NCBI GenBank assembly: GCA_024691325.1
Contig: JAILNR010000041.1
Span: 1-64,000, forward strand
Length of the DNA: 64,000 bases
From: Saccharofermentans sp.
Lineage (GTDB): Bacteria; Bacillota; Clostridia; Saccharofermentanales; Saccharofermentanaceae
Direction of reading: 5' to 3'
A model generated the notes under the pieces. The model saw only the letters and a list, made by a program, of their open reading frames with translations. It was not told the origin of the DNA and did no database searches. Position 1 is the stretch's first letter. Each line of letters starts with the position of its first letter. This document shows positions 34,052 through 43,087 of this stretch, piece by piece. A program made the translations under genes and the position numbers.

Positions 34052-34849
34052 ATGAGCAGAGAAGAAAAAAAATACGAGATACTTCCTGGTACTAAGACAC
34101 CTGATATTAAAGATATAGTTAATGCTGCATCGGATTTTACAAATCCCGGTGTTGATTCGGTTGCTATTAAGGGCGGTGAGTTCAGAAAGACACTTGCGCC
34201 TGAAGAAGAGAGATTACAGATCTCGAATGATGATATTTCCAAGCTTCAGGATCTCGGCAATGAGGTTGCCGTTGAAGAGGTTCGTGCTATGGAAGAGTCT
34301 CGTAAGAAGATGGCAGAGATCAAGAAGCAGGTTATTGCACCTGAGTCTATCGAGACACTTTCCAAGACTGCGGCTTCTATAAATATGAGCGAAGAGAAGC
34401 GCGAGATACTCGAGAAGGAAAGAGCCGAGAAAGAAGCCAGGAAGGCTGAGGAAGAGGCTAAGCGTCAGGCAAGAGAAGAAAGAAGACTTGCCCAGCAGAA
34501 GGCTTTGGAAGAGACACTTTCGAAGAAGGCTGCTGCTGAAGAAGAGGCACGCAAGAAGCTTGAGCAGGAAGAAGCCAAGCTCAAGAAAGAAGAAGAGCAG
34601 AAGCGTATGGAAGAGGCAGAGAATATCCGCAAGCAGAATGCTGAGGAGAATGCCAAGAGAGACGCGCAGGCTAAGAAAGAGCGTGACGAGGAATATAAGG
34701 CTTGGGTTGAGGCTAAGCGTAAAGAAGCGCAGGACAATGAAGCTGCGAAGACAAACGCTGATGAAGAGAAGAAAGAACCTCAGAAGGCCGAGAAGCCTGA
34801 GAAGTCTGAAGATGATGATACTTTGGATGAGTTCTCTGAGTTCCTCTGA
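34052..34849 (+). CDS. Charged coiled-coil protein of the kinase operon
   Basis: The 265-residue protein has no signal or membrane segment. Residues 1-75 look globular or flexible (ILPGTKTPDIKDIVNAASDFTNPG). From about 85 to 245 almost every residue is Glu, Lys, Arg, Ala or Gln, as in a single long alpha helix or coiled coil. The C-terminus is acidic (DDDTLDEFSEFL). It is the last gene of the operon (5-base gap, AAGGG before ATG). It may be a substrate or scaffold of the kinase/phosphatase pair. No family recognised. Confidence 0.6.
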   Translation: MSREEKKYEILPGTKTPDIKDIVNAASDFTNPGVDSVAIKGGEFRKTLAPEEERLQISNDDISKLQDLGNEVAVEEVRAMEESRKKMAEIKKQVIAPESIETLSKTAASINMSEEKREILEKERAEKEARKAEEEAKRQAREERRLAQQKALEETLSKKAAAEEEARKKLEQEEAKLKKEEEQKRMEEAENIRKQNAEENAKRDAQAKKERDEEYKAWVEAKRKEAQDNEAAKTNADEEKKEPQKAEKPEKSEDDDTLDEFSEFL

Positions 34850-35821
34850 TTATCTTGTTACTACGATTAATTCAGCAAGAATATAGACAATATCAATAAT
34901 CAAAGTAAACAGTGATATGACCAGCATAGTCTTGGGTACAGAGAACCCGAGTTTCTTCTTAAGGTGGTCGTGAACCGGCGTGATCAACTTGGGAAGAATG
35001 ATTATCTTCTTATGTGTGAGTCTTCCGATAGTTATCTTAAGGATGGATAATCCTCCGTCTATCAGGAAAGGAAGTCCGAGGACAAGGTAAGCAATCGGGA
35101 GCTTTAAATACATAAAGTAAAAAGCCAGGAAGAAACCGATAGCCCTTGAACCTGCATCTCCCATGAGAACCTTTGACGGATAATGGTTGAAGAACAGATA
35201 AGCTATGAGGATCACTATCATTACTGCACCGTAAAGTGCGGTGGAAAGCGTAAGAGTACCGTGGATCCAGGCTGCCGTCATTAAAGTTGCTGCGGTTAGT
35301 ATAGTAACTGTTGCGGAAAGACCGTCTACTCCGTCGGTTGCGTTTGTCGCATTAATGGAAACAATGAAAAGTATTGTTGCAAGTAATATGTAAACTACAG
35401 GATGCAGATAATAAGTGCCCGGAAGGAATGAAAGCAGGAAATCCGTTCCGAAGAATCTCATGACTATAAGACTTCCGATGAAGGCCACTACGATATCAAG
35501 TATGCCTTTGGAAAGTTCGCCCCATGCATTCTTCGATCTGTCATCGAGAAAACCTATAAGAGACATTAACAACATGATATTGAGAATGAGATACATTCCT
35601 CTGTTATGGATTCCGAACTCAGCACAGACGAATACGAAGATCATTGTGAAATAAATACCGACTCCCGTAGGCTTTCCGATATTGACTTCTGATCCCTCAA
35701 CATATTTACGGCCGCGGTCGTGGCCAAGCAGGGTTTTTCCGAATGGCAGGAAAAACAGTGCGATAAACGTTGATATTGCGCCTGTAACACAGGCTAATAT
35801 AATTCTGGTAAGTTCGGACAT
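34850..35821 (-). CDS. mraY: MraY-like phospho-N-acetylmuramoyl-pentapeptide transferase
   Basis: The 323-residue polytopic enzyme of the MraY/WecA superfamily moves a phospho-sugar onto undecaprenyl phosphate. Motifs are GFLDDRSK, NATDGVDGL and MGDAGS, plus a cytoplasmic TPVHDHLKKKLG that corresponds to the MraY HHHFE loop but reads H-D-H. The altered loop and the missing GSLALGG make it a divergent MraY. A role in another undecaprenyl-linked polymer is possible. It lies outside a division-wall cluster. The start ATG 35821 has GAGG upstream. A GTG at 35827 would lie inside the ribosome site. It converges directly on the coiled-coil gene with no gap. Confidence 0.7.
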   Translation of the reverse strand: MSELTRIILACVTGAISTFIALFFLPFGKTLLGHDRGRKYVEGSEVNIGKPTGVGIYFTMIFVFVCAEFGIHNRGMYLILNIMLLMSLIGFLDDRSKNAWGELSKGILDIVVAFIGSLIVMRFFGTDFLLSFLPGTYYLHPVVYILLATILFIVSINATNATDGVDGLSATVTILTAATLMTAAWIHGTLTLSTALYGAVMIVILIAYLFFNHYPSKVLMGDAGSRAIGFFLAFYFMYLKLPIAYLVLGLPFLIDGGLSILKITIGRLTHKKIIILPKLITPVHDHLKKKLGFSVPKTMLVISLFTLIIDIVYILAELIVVTR

Positions 35822-35851
35822 AAACACCTCAATAAGCCTTTTAACCGTGTA

Positions 35852-35880
35852 ATTATACTGTTAATCTGTTATAATTTCTA
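35852..35880 (-). promoter_or_regulatory. Possible mraY-like gene promoter
   Basis: On the minus strand a perfect TATAAT (35857-35852) has a weak -35, TAGAAA (35880-35875), 17 bases upstream. It overlaps the argS -10 box, so the divergent promoters would compete. Confidence 0.4.
35867..35875 (+). promoter_or_regulatory. argS promoter (extended -10)
   Basis: TG-T-TATAAT at 35867-35875 is a consensus extended -10 box, 32 bases before the argS ATG. The -35 region is weak. No T-box leader is present in this short interval. Confidence 0.5.
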
Positions 35881-35907
35881 TCTATTTAAAAGATTTGGGG
35901 GCATATT

Positions 35908-37641
35908 ATGGATTATAAGTCCGTTATAGCGCAGAATTTGTCGAAGATATCAGGTCTTACGGAAGATCAGATTTTTAAACTTATAGAGATTCCACCCCAG
36001 AAAGATCTGGGTGATTTTGCTTTTCCTTGTTTCATACTAGCCAAGAGTCTTCATAAGGCTCCTGCAATGATAGCGGAAGATCTTGCATCAGAAGCTTCAT
36101 TAACGTCTGACGGCGTATTTACAGTCAAGAATGCAGGTCCTTATCTTAATTTCTATGTGGACAGGTCGAAGTATGCATCCGATGTTGTATCGGGTATCAA
36201 TAAGTACGGTGACGCATACGGCTCTTCCGATCTCGGTAACGGTCAGAATGTAATTATCGAGTTCTCATCACCTAATATCGCCAAGCCGTTCCATGTAGGT
36301 CATGCTTTTACGACTGTTCTCGGCAACTCTTTGTCAAGGATATATGCCAAGTTAGGATATAACGTTATAAGAATGAATCACTTAGGTGATTACGGCACCC
36401 AGTTCGGTAAGCTCATTACCGCATACAGATTGTGGGGCGACAAGGATGCTCTTGATAAGGATCCCATTACCGAGCTTTTACGCATTTACGTTAAATTCCA
36501 CGAGGAAGCCAAGAAAGATGAGTCATTAGAGGACAAGGCACGTGAGAACTTCCGTAAACTCGAGGAGGGATGTCCCGAGGAGAAGGAGCTTTGGCAGAAG
36601 TTCCGTGACATGTCACTTGTAGTATTCAATAAGCTCTACGACAGAATGGGTGTTTCCTTTGATAACTACAACGGTGAATCCTTCTACAGCGACCGCATTC
36701 CTGCAGTAGTTGATATGTTAAGAAGCAAGAACCTCCTCGTCGAGAGTGAAGGCGCACAGGTAGTTATGCTTGATGAGTATAACCTTCCCCCTTGTATCAT
36801 CTTGAAGAGTGACGGAACCACCATCTATGCATCAAGAGATCTGGCGGCTGTTTTGTACCGTGATGAGACATATCACTTTGATAAGAATATCTATGTGGTA
36901 GGTACACCGCAGGCTTTGCACTTTAAGCAGGTATTCTCCGTTCTTAAGAAGGCGGGATACGAGTGCGCTGATGACTGCGTTCATGTAGGCTTCGGTCTTG
37001 TTAAGTTCAAGGATATGGTCTTCTCCACAAGAGAAGGCAACATCGTCCTTCTTGAAGACCTTCTCGATGCGGCTGTAAATAAGACGCGCGAGGTAATAGT
37101 TGAGAATGCCAAGGCAAGAGGTCAGGATATGAGTGAGGAGGAGATATCCGACATCGCCGAGAAAGTCGGTATCGGTGCCGTTATCTACACTTATGTTAAG
37201 GCCGGACGCGAGAAGGATATCGTTTTCTCATGGGATGAGATGCTTAACTTTAACGGTAATTCCGCGCCTTATCTCATGTACACATATGCGAGGATCCGTT
37301 CCATCGCTCGAAAAGCAGCCGAGGCAGGCATCACAGCTTCCACTGATAAGGAAGTTCTCGGAAGACTTACGGGTGATGATGCTTACGCGGTAATAAGTGC
37401 TCTTGCGGGATTCGGGGATGTTGTCAAGAAAGCGGCACAGATCTATGAGCCGTTTGTTATATCCAGAAGCCTGTTCGAGACAGCTTCCGCATTCAATTCC
37501 TTCTATAACAATACAAGAATCCTGGGTGATGATATAAGCAAGGAAGATTCAGCTTCCCGCCTGGCTCTTTGTGAGGCGGTCGGCAATGTATTGAAGTCAG
37601 GTCTCGGCCTTCTTGGTATAGAGACGGTAGAGAGGATGTAA
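35908..37641 (+). CDS. argS: Arginyl-tRNA synthetase
   Basis: The 577-residue class I enzyme charges tRNA-Arg. An N-terminal Add-1 domain (about 1-110) precedes the catalytic core with SPNIAKPFHVGH (HIGH motif as HVGH near 129-132). The KMSKS region is degenerate (FSTREGN), as is usual for ArgRS. The C-terminal DALR anticodon-binding domain includes APYLMYTYARIRSI. ATG 35908 follows GGGGG. pepF follows after 3 bases. Confidence 0.95.
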   Translation: MDYKSVIAQNLSKISGLTEDQIFKLIEIPPQKDLGDFAFPCFILAKSLHKAPAMIAEDLASEASLTSDGVFTVKNAGPYLNFYVDRSKYASDVVSGINKYGDAYGSSDLGNGQNVIIEFSSPNIAKPFHVGHAFTTVLGNSLSRIYAKLGYNVIRMNHLGDYGTQFGKLITAYRLWGDKDALDKDPITELLRIYVKFHEEAKKDESLEDKARENFRKLEEGCPEEKELWQKFRDMSLVVFNKLYDRMGVSFDNYNGESFYSDRIPAVVDMLRSKNLLVESEGAQVVMLDEYNLPPCIILKSDGTTIYASRDLAAVLYRDETYHFDKNIYVVGTPQALHFKQVFSVLKKAGYECADDCVHVGFGLVKFKDMVFSTREGNIVLLEDLLDAAVNKTREVIVENAKARGQDMSEEEISDIAEKVGIGAVIYTYVKAGREKDIVFSWDEMLNFNGNSAPYLMYTYARIRSIARKAAEAGITASTDKEVLGRLTGDDAYAVISALAGFGDVVKKAAQIYEPFVISRSLFETASAFNSFYNNTRILGDDISKEDSASRLALCEAVGNVLKSGLGLLGIETVERM

Positions 37642-37644
37642 TTT

Positions 37645-39339
37645 ATGGAGACGATGCCGGATTTTAAGGATATAAAGTATGTTCGTCCTGATATCGATAC
37701 CATAACGGTAACTATTAAGGACTTAAGACTTAAGCTCATGACTGCCCAGGACATTAACCAGGCGTCCGACATCCTTATGGAGTACGAGAAACTTATAATC
37801 GATTTCAATACCCAGTATGAGCTTTGCAATATCCTTCACGATCTGGATACATCTAATGAATACTATACTGATGAACTTGAGTTCTTTGATAATGCATCAG
37901 CAGAATTAAGCGAGCTTTCCGCAGCCATGCTTACTGTTATGATCAATTGTCCCTGTGCTGAGGGCCTTAAGCATAAGTACGGAGATATGATCTTCCGTAA
38001 GGCTGTTAATCTTAAGGAGACGATATCTCCTGAGGTTATCGACGACTATGCACAGGAATCCTCATTACAGAACGACTATGCGCAGATACAGTCGGAGGCG
38101 CAGATACTGTTTGATGATAAGGAATTGAACTTAAGTATGCTCGCTCCTTATCTCGAGTCAACGAGACGCCAGACGCGTAAAGAGGCACACAAGGCTCTGG
38201 ACGAATACTATCAGGGTAAGAAAGAGACATTTGATAAGATCTACGATGATCTTGTCAAGGTCAGAACCCGTATAGCAAATAAGTTAGGTTATGACTCATA
38301 TACCAAATTAGGATACAAGATCATGGAGCGATATGACTACGATCCTGCTGAGGTTGCCAAGTTCAGGGATGCGATCCTTAAATACATAGTTCCTCTTACT
38401 GTACAGATAAGAGAACTTCAGAAGGAAAGGCTCGAATTAGATGATCTGATGTTCTACGATCTTCCGACACTCTTTAAGAACGGTAACCCGGTGCCTAACG
38501 TACCCGGTATAAGTTATGAGGATGTTGCGGGAGAGTTTTTCGCGAAGATTTTTGACAGCCGCCCGAGTTTCTTTGAAGTTCTGTCGGAGCACGGCTTCAC
38601 GGATCTTCTGTCGAGAAAGAACAAGTCCACCGGCGGATACTGCATGTATCTTGATGGATACTCGATACCTTTTGTTTTCATGAACGGCAATGGTACTGCA
38701 GATGATGTTGCAACTATAGTACACGAGGGAGGACATGCATATGCCGCTGTAACAAGTGCTGATGTGTCGCCCTTTACCGAGTGTTTGTCACCGACGCTTG
38801 AAGCATGTGAGATACACTCCACATCGATGGAGTTCCTTTCTTATCCTTTTATGGAGATGTTCTATGGCGAGAAAGCCGAGCAGTACAGAGAACTTCATAT
38901 GACGCAGGCTCTTCTGTTCCTGCCTTACGGATGTATGGTCGATGAATTCCAGCATATCATCTACGATAATCCTGATCTTACACCTGATGAGCGTCATGGC
39001 GTGTGGAAGGGACTCGAGGAGAAATACCAGCCGTTTATCAAGTACGATGAGGATCATCCGTTTCATTCAATGGGCGGAGCCTGGATGAAGAAGGATCATA
39101 TCTTTACTTCTCCGTTCTATTATATTGATTACTGTCTTGCCCATATCTGTGCTTTGCAGCTGTGGGATCTGTCGAGAGAGGATATGAAGGAAGCTTTGAC
39201 CAAGTACAATAAGCTTTGCTCTCTCGGAGGAACTGATACATTCCTTAATCTTCTTGATAAGTCAGATATCGAGAGCCCGTTTAATGTGGATGTCATCAAG
39301 CGTATAGCATTTGCCTGCAGTGAGTTTCTTAATCTATGA
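37645..39339 (+). CDS. pepF: M3-family oligoendopeptidase
   Basis: The 564-residue cytoplasmic metallopeptidase cuts short peptides. The zinc site is HEGGH in TIVHEGGHAYA (about 363-367), and the third ligand Glu lies downstream in LEACEIHS. The overall helical M3 fold and length fit the PepF/thimet group of Bacillota. The start ATG follows AGAGAGG and lies 3 bases after argS. Its stop overlaps the methyltransferase start (ATGA). Confidence 0.88.
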   Translation: METMPDFKDIKYVRPDIDTITVTIKDLRLKLMTAQDINQASDILMEYEKLIIDFNTQYELCNILHDLDTSNEYYTDELEFFDNASAELSELSAAMLTVMINCPCAEGLKHKYGDMIFRKAVNLKETISPEVIDDYAQESSLQNDYAQIQSEAQILFDDKELNLSMLAPYLESTRRQTRKEAHKALDEYYQGKKETFDKIYDDLVKVRTRIANKLGYDSYTKLGYKIMERYDYDPAEVAKFRDAILKYIVPLTVQIRELQKERLELDDLMFYDLPTLFKNGNPVPNVPGISYEDVAGEFFAKIFDSRPSFFEVLSEHGFTDLLSRKNKSTGGYCMYLDGYSIPFVFMNGNGTADDVATIVHEGGHAYAAVTSADVSPFTECLSPTLEACEIHSTSMEFLSYPFMEMFYGEKAEQYRELHMTQALLFLPYGCMVDEFQHIIYDNPDLTPDERHGVWKGLEEKYQPFIKYDEDHPFHSMGGAWMKKDHIFTSPFYYIDYCLAHICALQLWDLSREDMKEALTKYNKLCSLGGTDTFLNLLDKSDIESPFNVDVIKRIAFACSEFLNL

Positions 39340-40760
39340 AGCTTCCTGAGGTGTTTATCGACAGAATGAAGAATGAGTTGCTGTCCTCCGGAATCACGGA
39401 GGACGGTTTCTTTGAAAGCTTTGATTCAGAAGGCCTTAAGGGGCTCAGAATCAACAAAAGCAAGGCCGGACCGGATGATTACGGCAAGATATTAAGTTCA
39501 GTCGATCCGGACGGTTCACACACCAAGGTGTCCTGGTGCGACAGCGGTTTTTACACGAAAGCCGAGTCATCGGGGAACTCACCTTATTATCATGCCGGCG
39601 TTATATATCCGCAGGAGCCTTCTGCGATGCTGCCGGCGCAGGTCCTTGGAGCAAAGCCCGGAGATGTTGTTATTGATCTGTGTGCGGCTCCGGGAGGAAA
39701 GGCCTGCAGAATAGCTGAAGACCTTAAAGGTGAAGGCCTTCTGATTGCTAATGAGATATCAGAGAACAGGGCCAAGGCTCTGCTTCGTAATATCGAGAGG
39801 ATGGGAATATCAAACGTTGTCGTTCTTAACGAAGATCCGATCAACATGAGATCTGTCCTCGAAGGTGTTGCAGATAAAATAATCGTCGATGCTCCCTGCT
39901 CGGGTGAGGGGATGTTCAGAAGAGATCCTTCTGCCGTTAAGTCCTGGGAGAAGTACGGTCCGTCTGAATGCGTGATACTTCAATCTTCAATTCTTGAAAG
40001 CGCCGATATACTGCTTAAGGAAGGCGGAGAACTGGTTTATTCCACCTGCACTTACGGACAGTCGGAGGATGAGGACCAGATCCTTGATTTCATGAGCAAG
40101 CATCCTGAATACGAAGTTATACCTCATCCTAAGATAGAAGGTGTAACTCATGCATCAGACCATTCAAAGTTACCCGGAAGCATGAGGATATGGCCTCACA
40201 TATGTGATGGCGACGGACATTTCTGCGTTCATCTTAAAAAGAATGGAACAGCAGAGAATGAGGCAAGGCTGAATGAGTTTACGACCAAGCCCGGAAAGCT
40301 TGTCCGCGAGAAGGAGGCCATCTTAAGATTTATGTCAGGCATTTTAAATGATGAGTCATATAAGTCTTTCTGTCACAAGGTGAATGATTCGCTTCTTATA
40401 AAGGGAACACACGCTTCAATCCCGTCAGTTGATGAGAGAAGTATCAAAGGACTTAAGACAGTAAAGAACGGACTTTATATAGGCGAGCTTAAGCCGTCGG
40501 GTAAAGAACTTAATCTTGTGCCGTCACACTCGCTTGCACTTACGCTTAAAAAGGATATGTTAAAAAGCGGTGCCTGCATAGATTACAGTTTTGATGATCC
40601 GTCGGTAAGAAGGTACCTTAAAGGTGAGACGCTTACGGCGGACCCCGGCGCTAAAGGCCCGGTAGTAATTATGGTTGAAGGATTCCCGTTAGGCTTCGGA
40701 AAAAGAAGTGCGGACGGTATGATAAAAAATCTGTATCCCAAGGCATGGAGGCTGTTATGA
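39336..40760 (+). CDS. rsmF: rRNA cytosine-C5 methyltransferase, RsmF/NOL1/NOP2 family
   Basis: The 474-residue SAM-dependent enzyme makes 5-methylcytosine in 16S rRNA. The SAM pocket is DLCAAPGGKA. The two catalytic cysteines are in DAPCSGEGMF and STCTYGQSEDE. The C-terminal RsmF-type PUA-like extension (about 300-474) distinguishes it from RsmB. It overlaps pepF and rdgB by 4 bases each. The exact target base cannot be read from the sequence. Confidence 0.87.
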   Translation: MKLPEVFIDRMKNELLSSGITEDGFFESFDSEGLKGLRINKSKAGPDDYGKILSSVDPDGSHTKVSWCDSGFYTKAESSGNSPYYHAGVIYPQEPSAMLPAQVLGAKPGDVVIDLCAAPGGKACRIAEDLKGEGLLIANEISENRAKALLRNIERMGISNVVVLNEDPINMRSVLEGVADKIIVDAPCSGEGMFRRDPSAVKSWEKYGPSECVILQSSILESADILLKEGGELVYSTCTYGQSEDEDQILDFMSKHPEYEVIPHPKIEGVTHASDHSKLPGSMRIWPHICDGDGHFCVHLKKNGTAENEARLNEFTTKPGKLVREKEAILRFMSGILNDESYKSFCHKVNDSLLIKGTHASIPSVDERSIKGLKTVKNGLYIGELKPSGKELNLVPSHSLALTLKKDMLKSGACIDYSFDDPSVRRYLKGETLTADPGAKGPVVIMVEGFPLGFGKRSADGMIKNLYPKAWRLL

Positions 40761-41347
40761 GGATTGTTATAGCAACAGGTAACAAAGACAAGGTAAGAGA
40801 GATGAACGAGCTTTTGCAGGGCACCGCTTTTGAAGCTGTGTCGATGAAGGAAGCGGGTATCTCCTGCGACATCGTTGAAGATGCTGATTCGTTCGAAGGA
40901 AATGCTCTTATCAAAGCAACGGAAGTTGCAAAGTATACTGATGATTATGTTCTTGCCGATGATTCCGGCCTTTGTATCGATGCTCTTGACGGAGCTCCCG
41001 GTATATATTCTTCGAGGTTTTGCGGCGAGAACTCTACTTACGAAGAGAAGTTCAAGAAGATATTCGAGATGTTAAAGGATGTTCCCGAGCAGGAGCGCAC
41101 GGCTCATTTTACCTGCGCTATTGCTGTAGTTAGACCCGATAAGACGAGTTTTACCGTGCAGGAGACTTTCGAGGGGGTGCTTCACGAGACTCCGTGCGGG
41201 GAAAACGGCTTCGGTTACGATCCTATCTTCTATGTGCCTGAGTACAAGATGACATCAGCACAGATGAGTCCTGAACTTAAGAACAGCATGAGCCACCGTG
41301 GTAAGGCCCTGCGAAAAGCCGTTGAACTTATCCTTAAATCGTGCTAA
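40757..41347 (+). CDS. rdgB: XTP/dITP pyrophosphatase (Ham1 family)
   Basis: The 196-residue enzyme removes damaged purine triphosphates such as dITP and XTP from the nucleotide pool. Motifs are IATGNKDKVRE at the start, ADDSGLCIDAL, and GYDPIFYVPE near the C-terminus, with SHRGKALRKA. I use ATG 40757, which overlaps the methyltransferase stop (ATGA) and has GGAGG upstream. An in-frame ATG at 40745 lies before the ribosome site. Confidence 0.93.
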   Translation: MRIVIATGNKDKVREMNELLQGTAFEAVSMKEAGISCDIVEDADSFEGNALIKATEVAKYTDDYVLADDSGLCIDALDGAPGIYSSRFCGENSTYEEKFKKIFEMLKDVPEQERTAHFTCAIAVVRPDKTSFTVQETFEGVLHETPCGENGFGYDPIFYVPEYKMTSAQMSPELKNSMSHRGKALRKAVELILKSC

Positions 41348-41369
41348 TATCCGTAGGCACGAAACAAAT

Positions 41370-41386
41370 GTCCACCGTACGTGGAC
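41370..41386 (+). repeat. Short inverted repeat before the ACT regulator gene
   Basis: GTCCAC (41370-41375) and GTGGAC (41381-41386) form a 6-bp stem with a 5-base loop, just before the ribosome site GAGGGG. No T-run follows. It may be an operator or a small leader hairpin. Confidence 0.35.
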
Positions 41387-41404
41387 TGTGAAGAGGGGTT
41401 TGTG

Positions 41405-41848
41405 ATGGCTGACGCAGTCGAATATTATCTCGTTGACAAGAAAGTGCTTCCGGAAGTTTTTATTAAGGTGATGGAAGTTAAGCAGCGCCTTAATACCGGC
41501 GAATCATCTTCGGTAAATGAGGCTGTGCGTAAGACCGGATTGTCACGAAGTGCCTATTATAAATATAAGGATTCGGTTTTGCCTTTCTTTGAAGCTACTA
41601 ATGGCAAGAAGGTAACACTCCTTATAACGGTTGAGAATTTTCAGGGTATCTTATCTTCGATAATAAGCGTTATATCCGCGACGAAGGCGAGTATCCTGAC
41701 AATTAATCAGAATATCCCGATCAACGGTCTTGCAGATATATCCATATCGCTTGATACTGCATCGATGTTCGGTTCGGTCGAGGATATCATGAATGACATT
41801 AACAAAATCGCAGGTGTCCGTAAGTGCACCGTATTAAGCAGAGAATAA
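41405..41848 (+). CDS. HTH-ACT domain protein (PheB/UPF0735-like)
   Basis: The 147-residue protein has an N-terminal helical part with an HTH-like segment (VNEAVRKTGLSRSAYYKYKD) and a C-terminal ACT domain (about 65-145: VTLLITVENFQGILSSII). ACT domains bind amino acids. Proteins of this family precede homoserine dehydrogenase or prephenate dehydratase genes in Bacillota. Here hom follows after 15 bases, so it probably senses a product of the aspartate pathway. ATG 41405 is behind GAGGGG. Whether it binds DNA is untested. Confidence 0.8.
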   Translation: MADAVEYYLVDKKVLPEVFIKVMEVKQRLNTGESSSVNEAVRKTGLSRSAYYKYKDSVLPFFEATNGKKVTLLITVENFQGILSSIISVISATKASILTINQNIPINGLADISISLDTASMFGSVEDIMNDINKIAGVRKCTVLSRE

Positions 41849-41863
41849 TAAGAGGTGAAAAGA

Positions 41864-43087
41864 ATGAAGAGTGTTGCAATATTGGGTTTCGGAGTTGTAG
41901 GTTCGGGCGTTGCTGAAGTCCTTGCCATGAACGAGGACAAGATCGAGAAGCATGTAGGCTGTAAGGTCCGTGTTAAATACATTCTCGATCTTCGTGATTT
42001 TCCCGGAAGCCCTTTTGAATCTCTTGTTACACATGACGCAGATCAGGTGTTCGGTGATCCTGAAGTAAGTGTTGTAGTTGAGACCATTGGCGGTGCGAGA
42101 ATCGCTTATGAATATACGAAGAGAGCTTTGTCCTTAGGTAAGAGTGTTGTTACTTCCAATAAGGAACTTGTTGCTACGCACGGTCCTGAGCTTATGGAGC
42201 TTGCTAAGGCTAACAACTGTATCTACCTTTACGAGGCAGCAGTCGGCGGAGGTATTCCGATAATCAGACCTCTCCACAGATGTCTGGCTGCTAATAAGGT
42301 AGTCCGTATCGCAGGTATCGTAAACGGTACGACGAACTACATTCTCACAAACATGAGAGATAACGGTGAGACATACGAGGATGCGTTGAAGCAGGCTCAG
42401 GCGAACGGCTATGCCGAGCAGAATCCCACAGCCGATGTTGACGGTATCGATGCTCAAAGAAAGCTTTCCATCCTGTCATCTATCGCTTTGGACGGTTCTT
42501 ATGTTTCTCCTTCAGAAATCCATACTGTAGGTATCTCCGGTCTGTCACTTGATGATATCGGATTTGCAGGTAAGATCGGATGTAAGGTTAAGCTTTTGGC
42601 TGTTCTTGATAATCAGTCAGAGGGTAAGGCTTATTCATTCGTTGCACCTCACTTTGTCAGAAGCACTTCAGTTCTCTATCCTGTAGAGGGCGTATTTAAT
42701 GCGGTTGTTGTTGAAGGAAATGCTCTTGGTGAGGCTATGTTCTACGGACAGGGCGCAGGTAAGCTTCCTACCGCATCTGCAGTTGTAGGAGATATCCTTG
42801 AGGCTGTTATGCCTGTTGAAGCAGTTGCTTATGCTCACAACTGGGTAGTTCCTTCAGAAGGAGAACGCGTTACTTTGCCGTATGAAGATGCTGTAGTCAA
42901 GATCGTTGTAAGATCGGCATCTGCTTCGATCGACGATATGAAGAAAGTATTTGCTTCTTATGATACAGAGGCTGTTCTTGATGATAAGGATCGGAAGGCT
43001 ATCTTCGTAAGAGGAATCAGTAATAAGGATATTGATAAGCTGGTTGCATCTGTTAAGGATGCAAAGTGGATGCATCTTTACGAGTAA
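41864..43087 (+). CDS. hom: Homoserine dehydrogenase
   Basis: The 407-residue enzyme reduces aspartate semialdehyde to homoserine for threonine and methionine. The NAD(P) fold begins ILGFGVVGSG. Catalytic-domain signatures include NKELVATHG, EAAVGGGIPII and GIVNGTTNYIL, then DVDGIDAQRKLSIL. The last 75 residues look like a regulatory ACT domain. The start ATG 41864 is preceded by AGAGGTG. An in-frame GTG at 41855 lies within that site. The TAATG overlap links it to surE. Confidence 0.94.
   Translation: MKSVAILGFGVVGSGVAEVLAMNEDKIEKHVGCKVRVKYILDLRDFPGSPFESLVTHDADQVFGDPEVSVVVETIGGARIAYEYTKRALSLGKSVVTSNKELVATHGPELMELAKANNCIYLYEAAVGGGIPIIRPLHRCLAANKVVRIAGIVNGTTNYILTNMRDNGETYEDALKQAQANGYAEQNPTADVDGIDAQRKLSILSSIALDGSYVSPSEIHTVGISGLSLDDIGFAGKIGCKVKLLAVLDNQSEGKAYSFVAPHFVRSTSVLYPVEGVFNAVVVEGNALGEAMFYGQGAGKLPTASAVVGDILEAVMPVEAVAYAHNWVVPSEGERVTLPYEDAVVKIVVRSASASIDDMKKVFASYDTEAVLDDKDRKAIFVRGISNKDIDKLVASVKDAKWMHLYE

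Noticed and set aside
35822..35907. T-box riboswitch before argS
   Set aside because: The interval is only about 85 bases, with no specifier hairpin or conserved T-box sequence, and it is largely occupied by divergent promoters.
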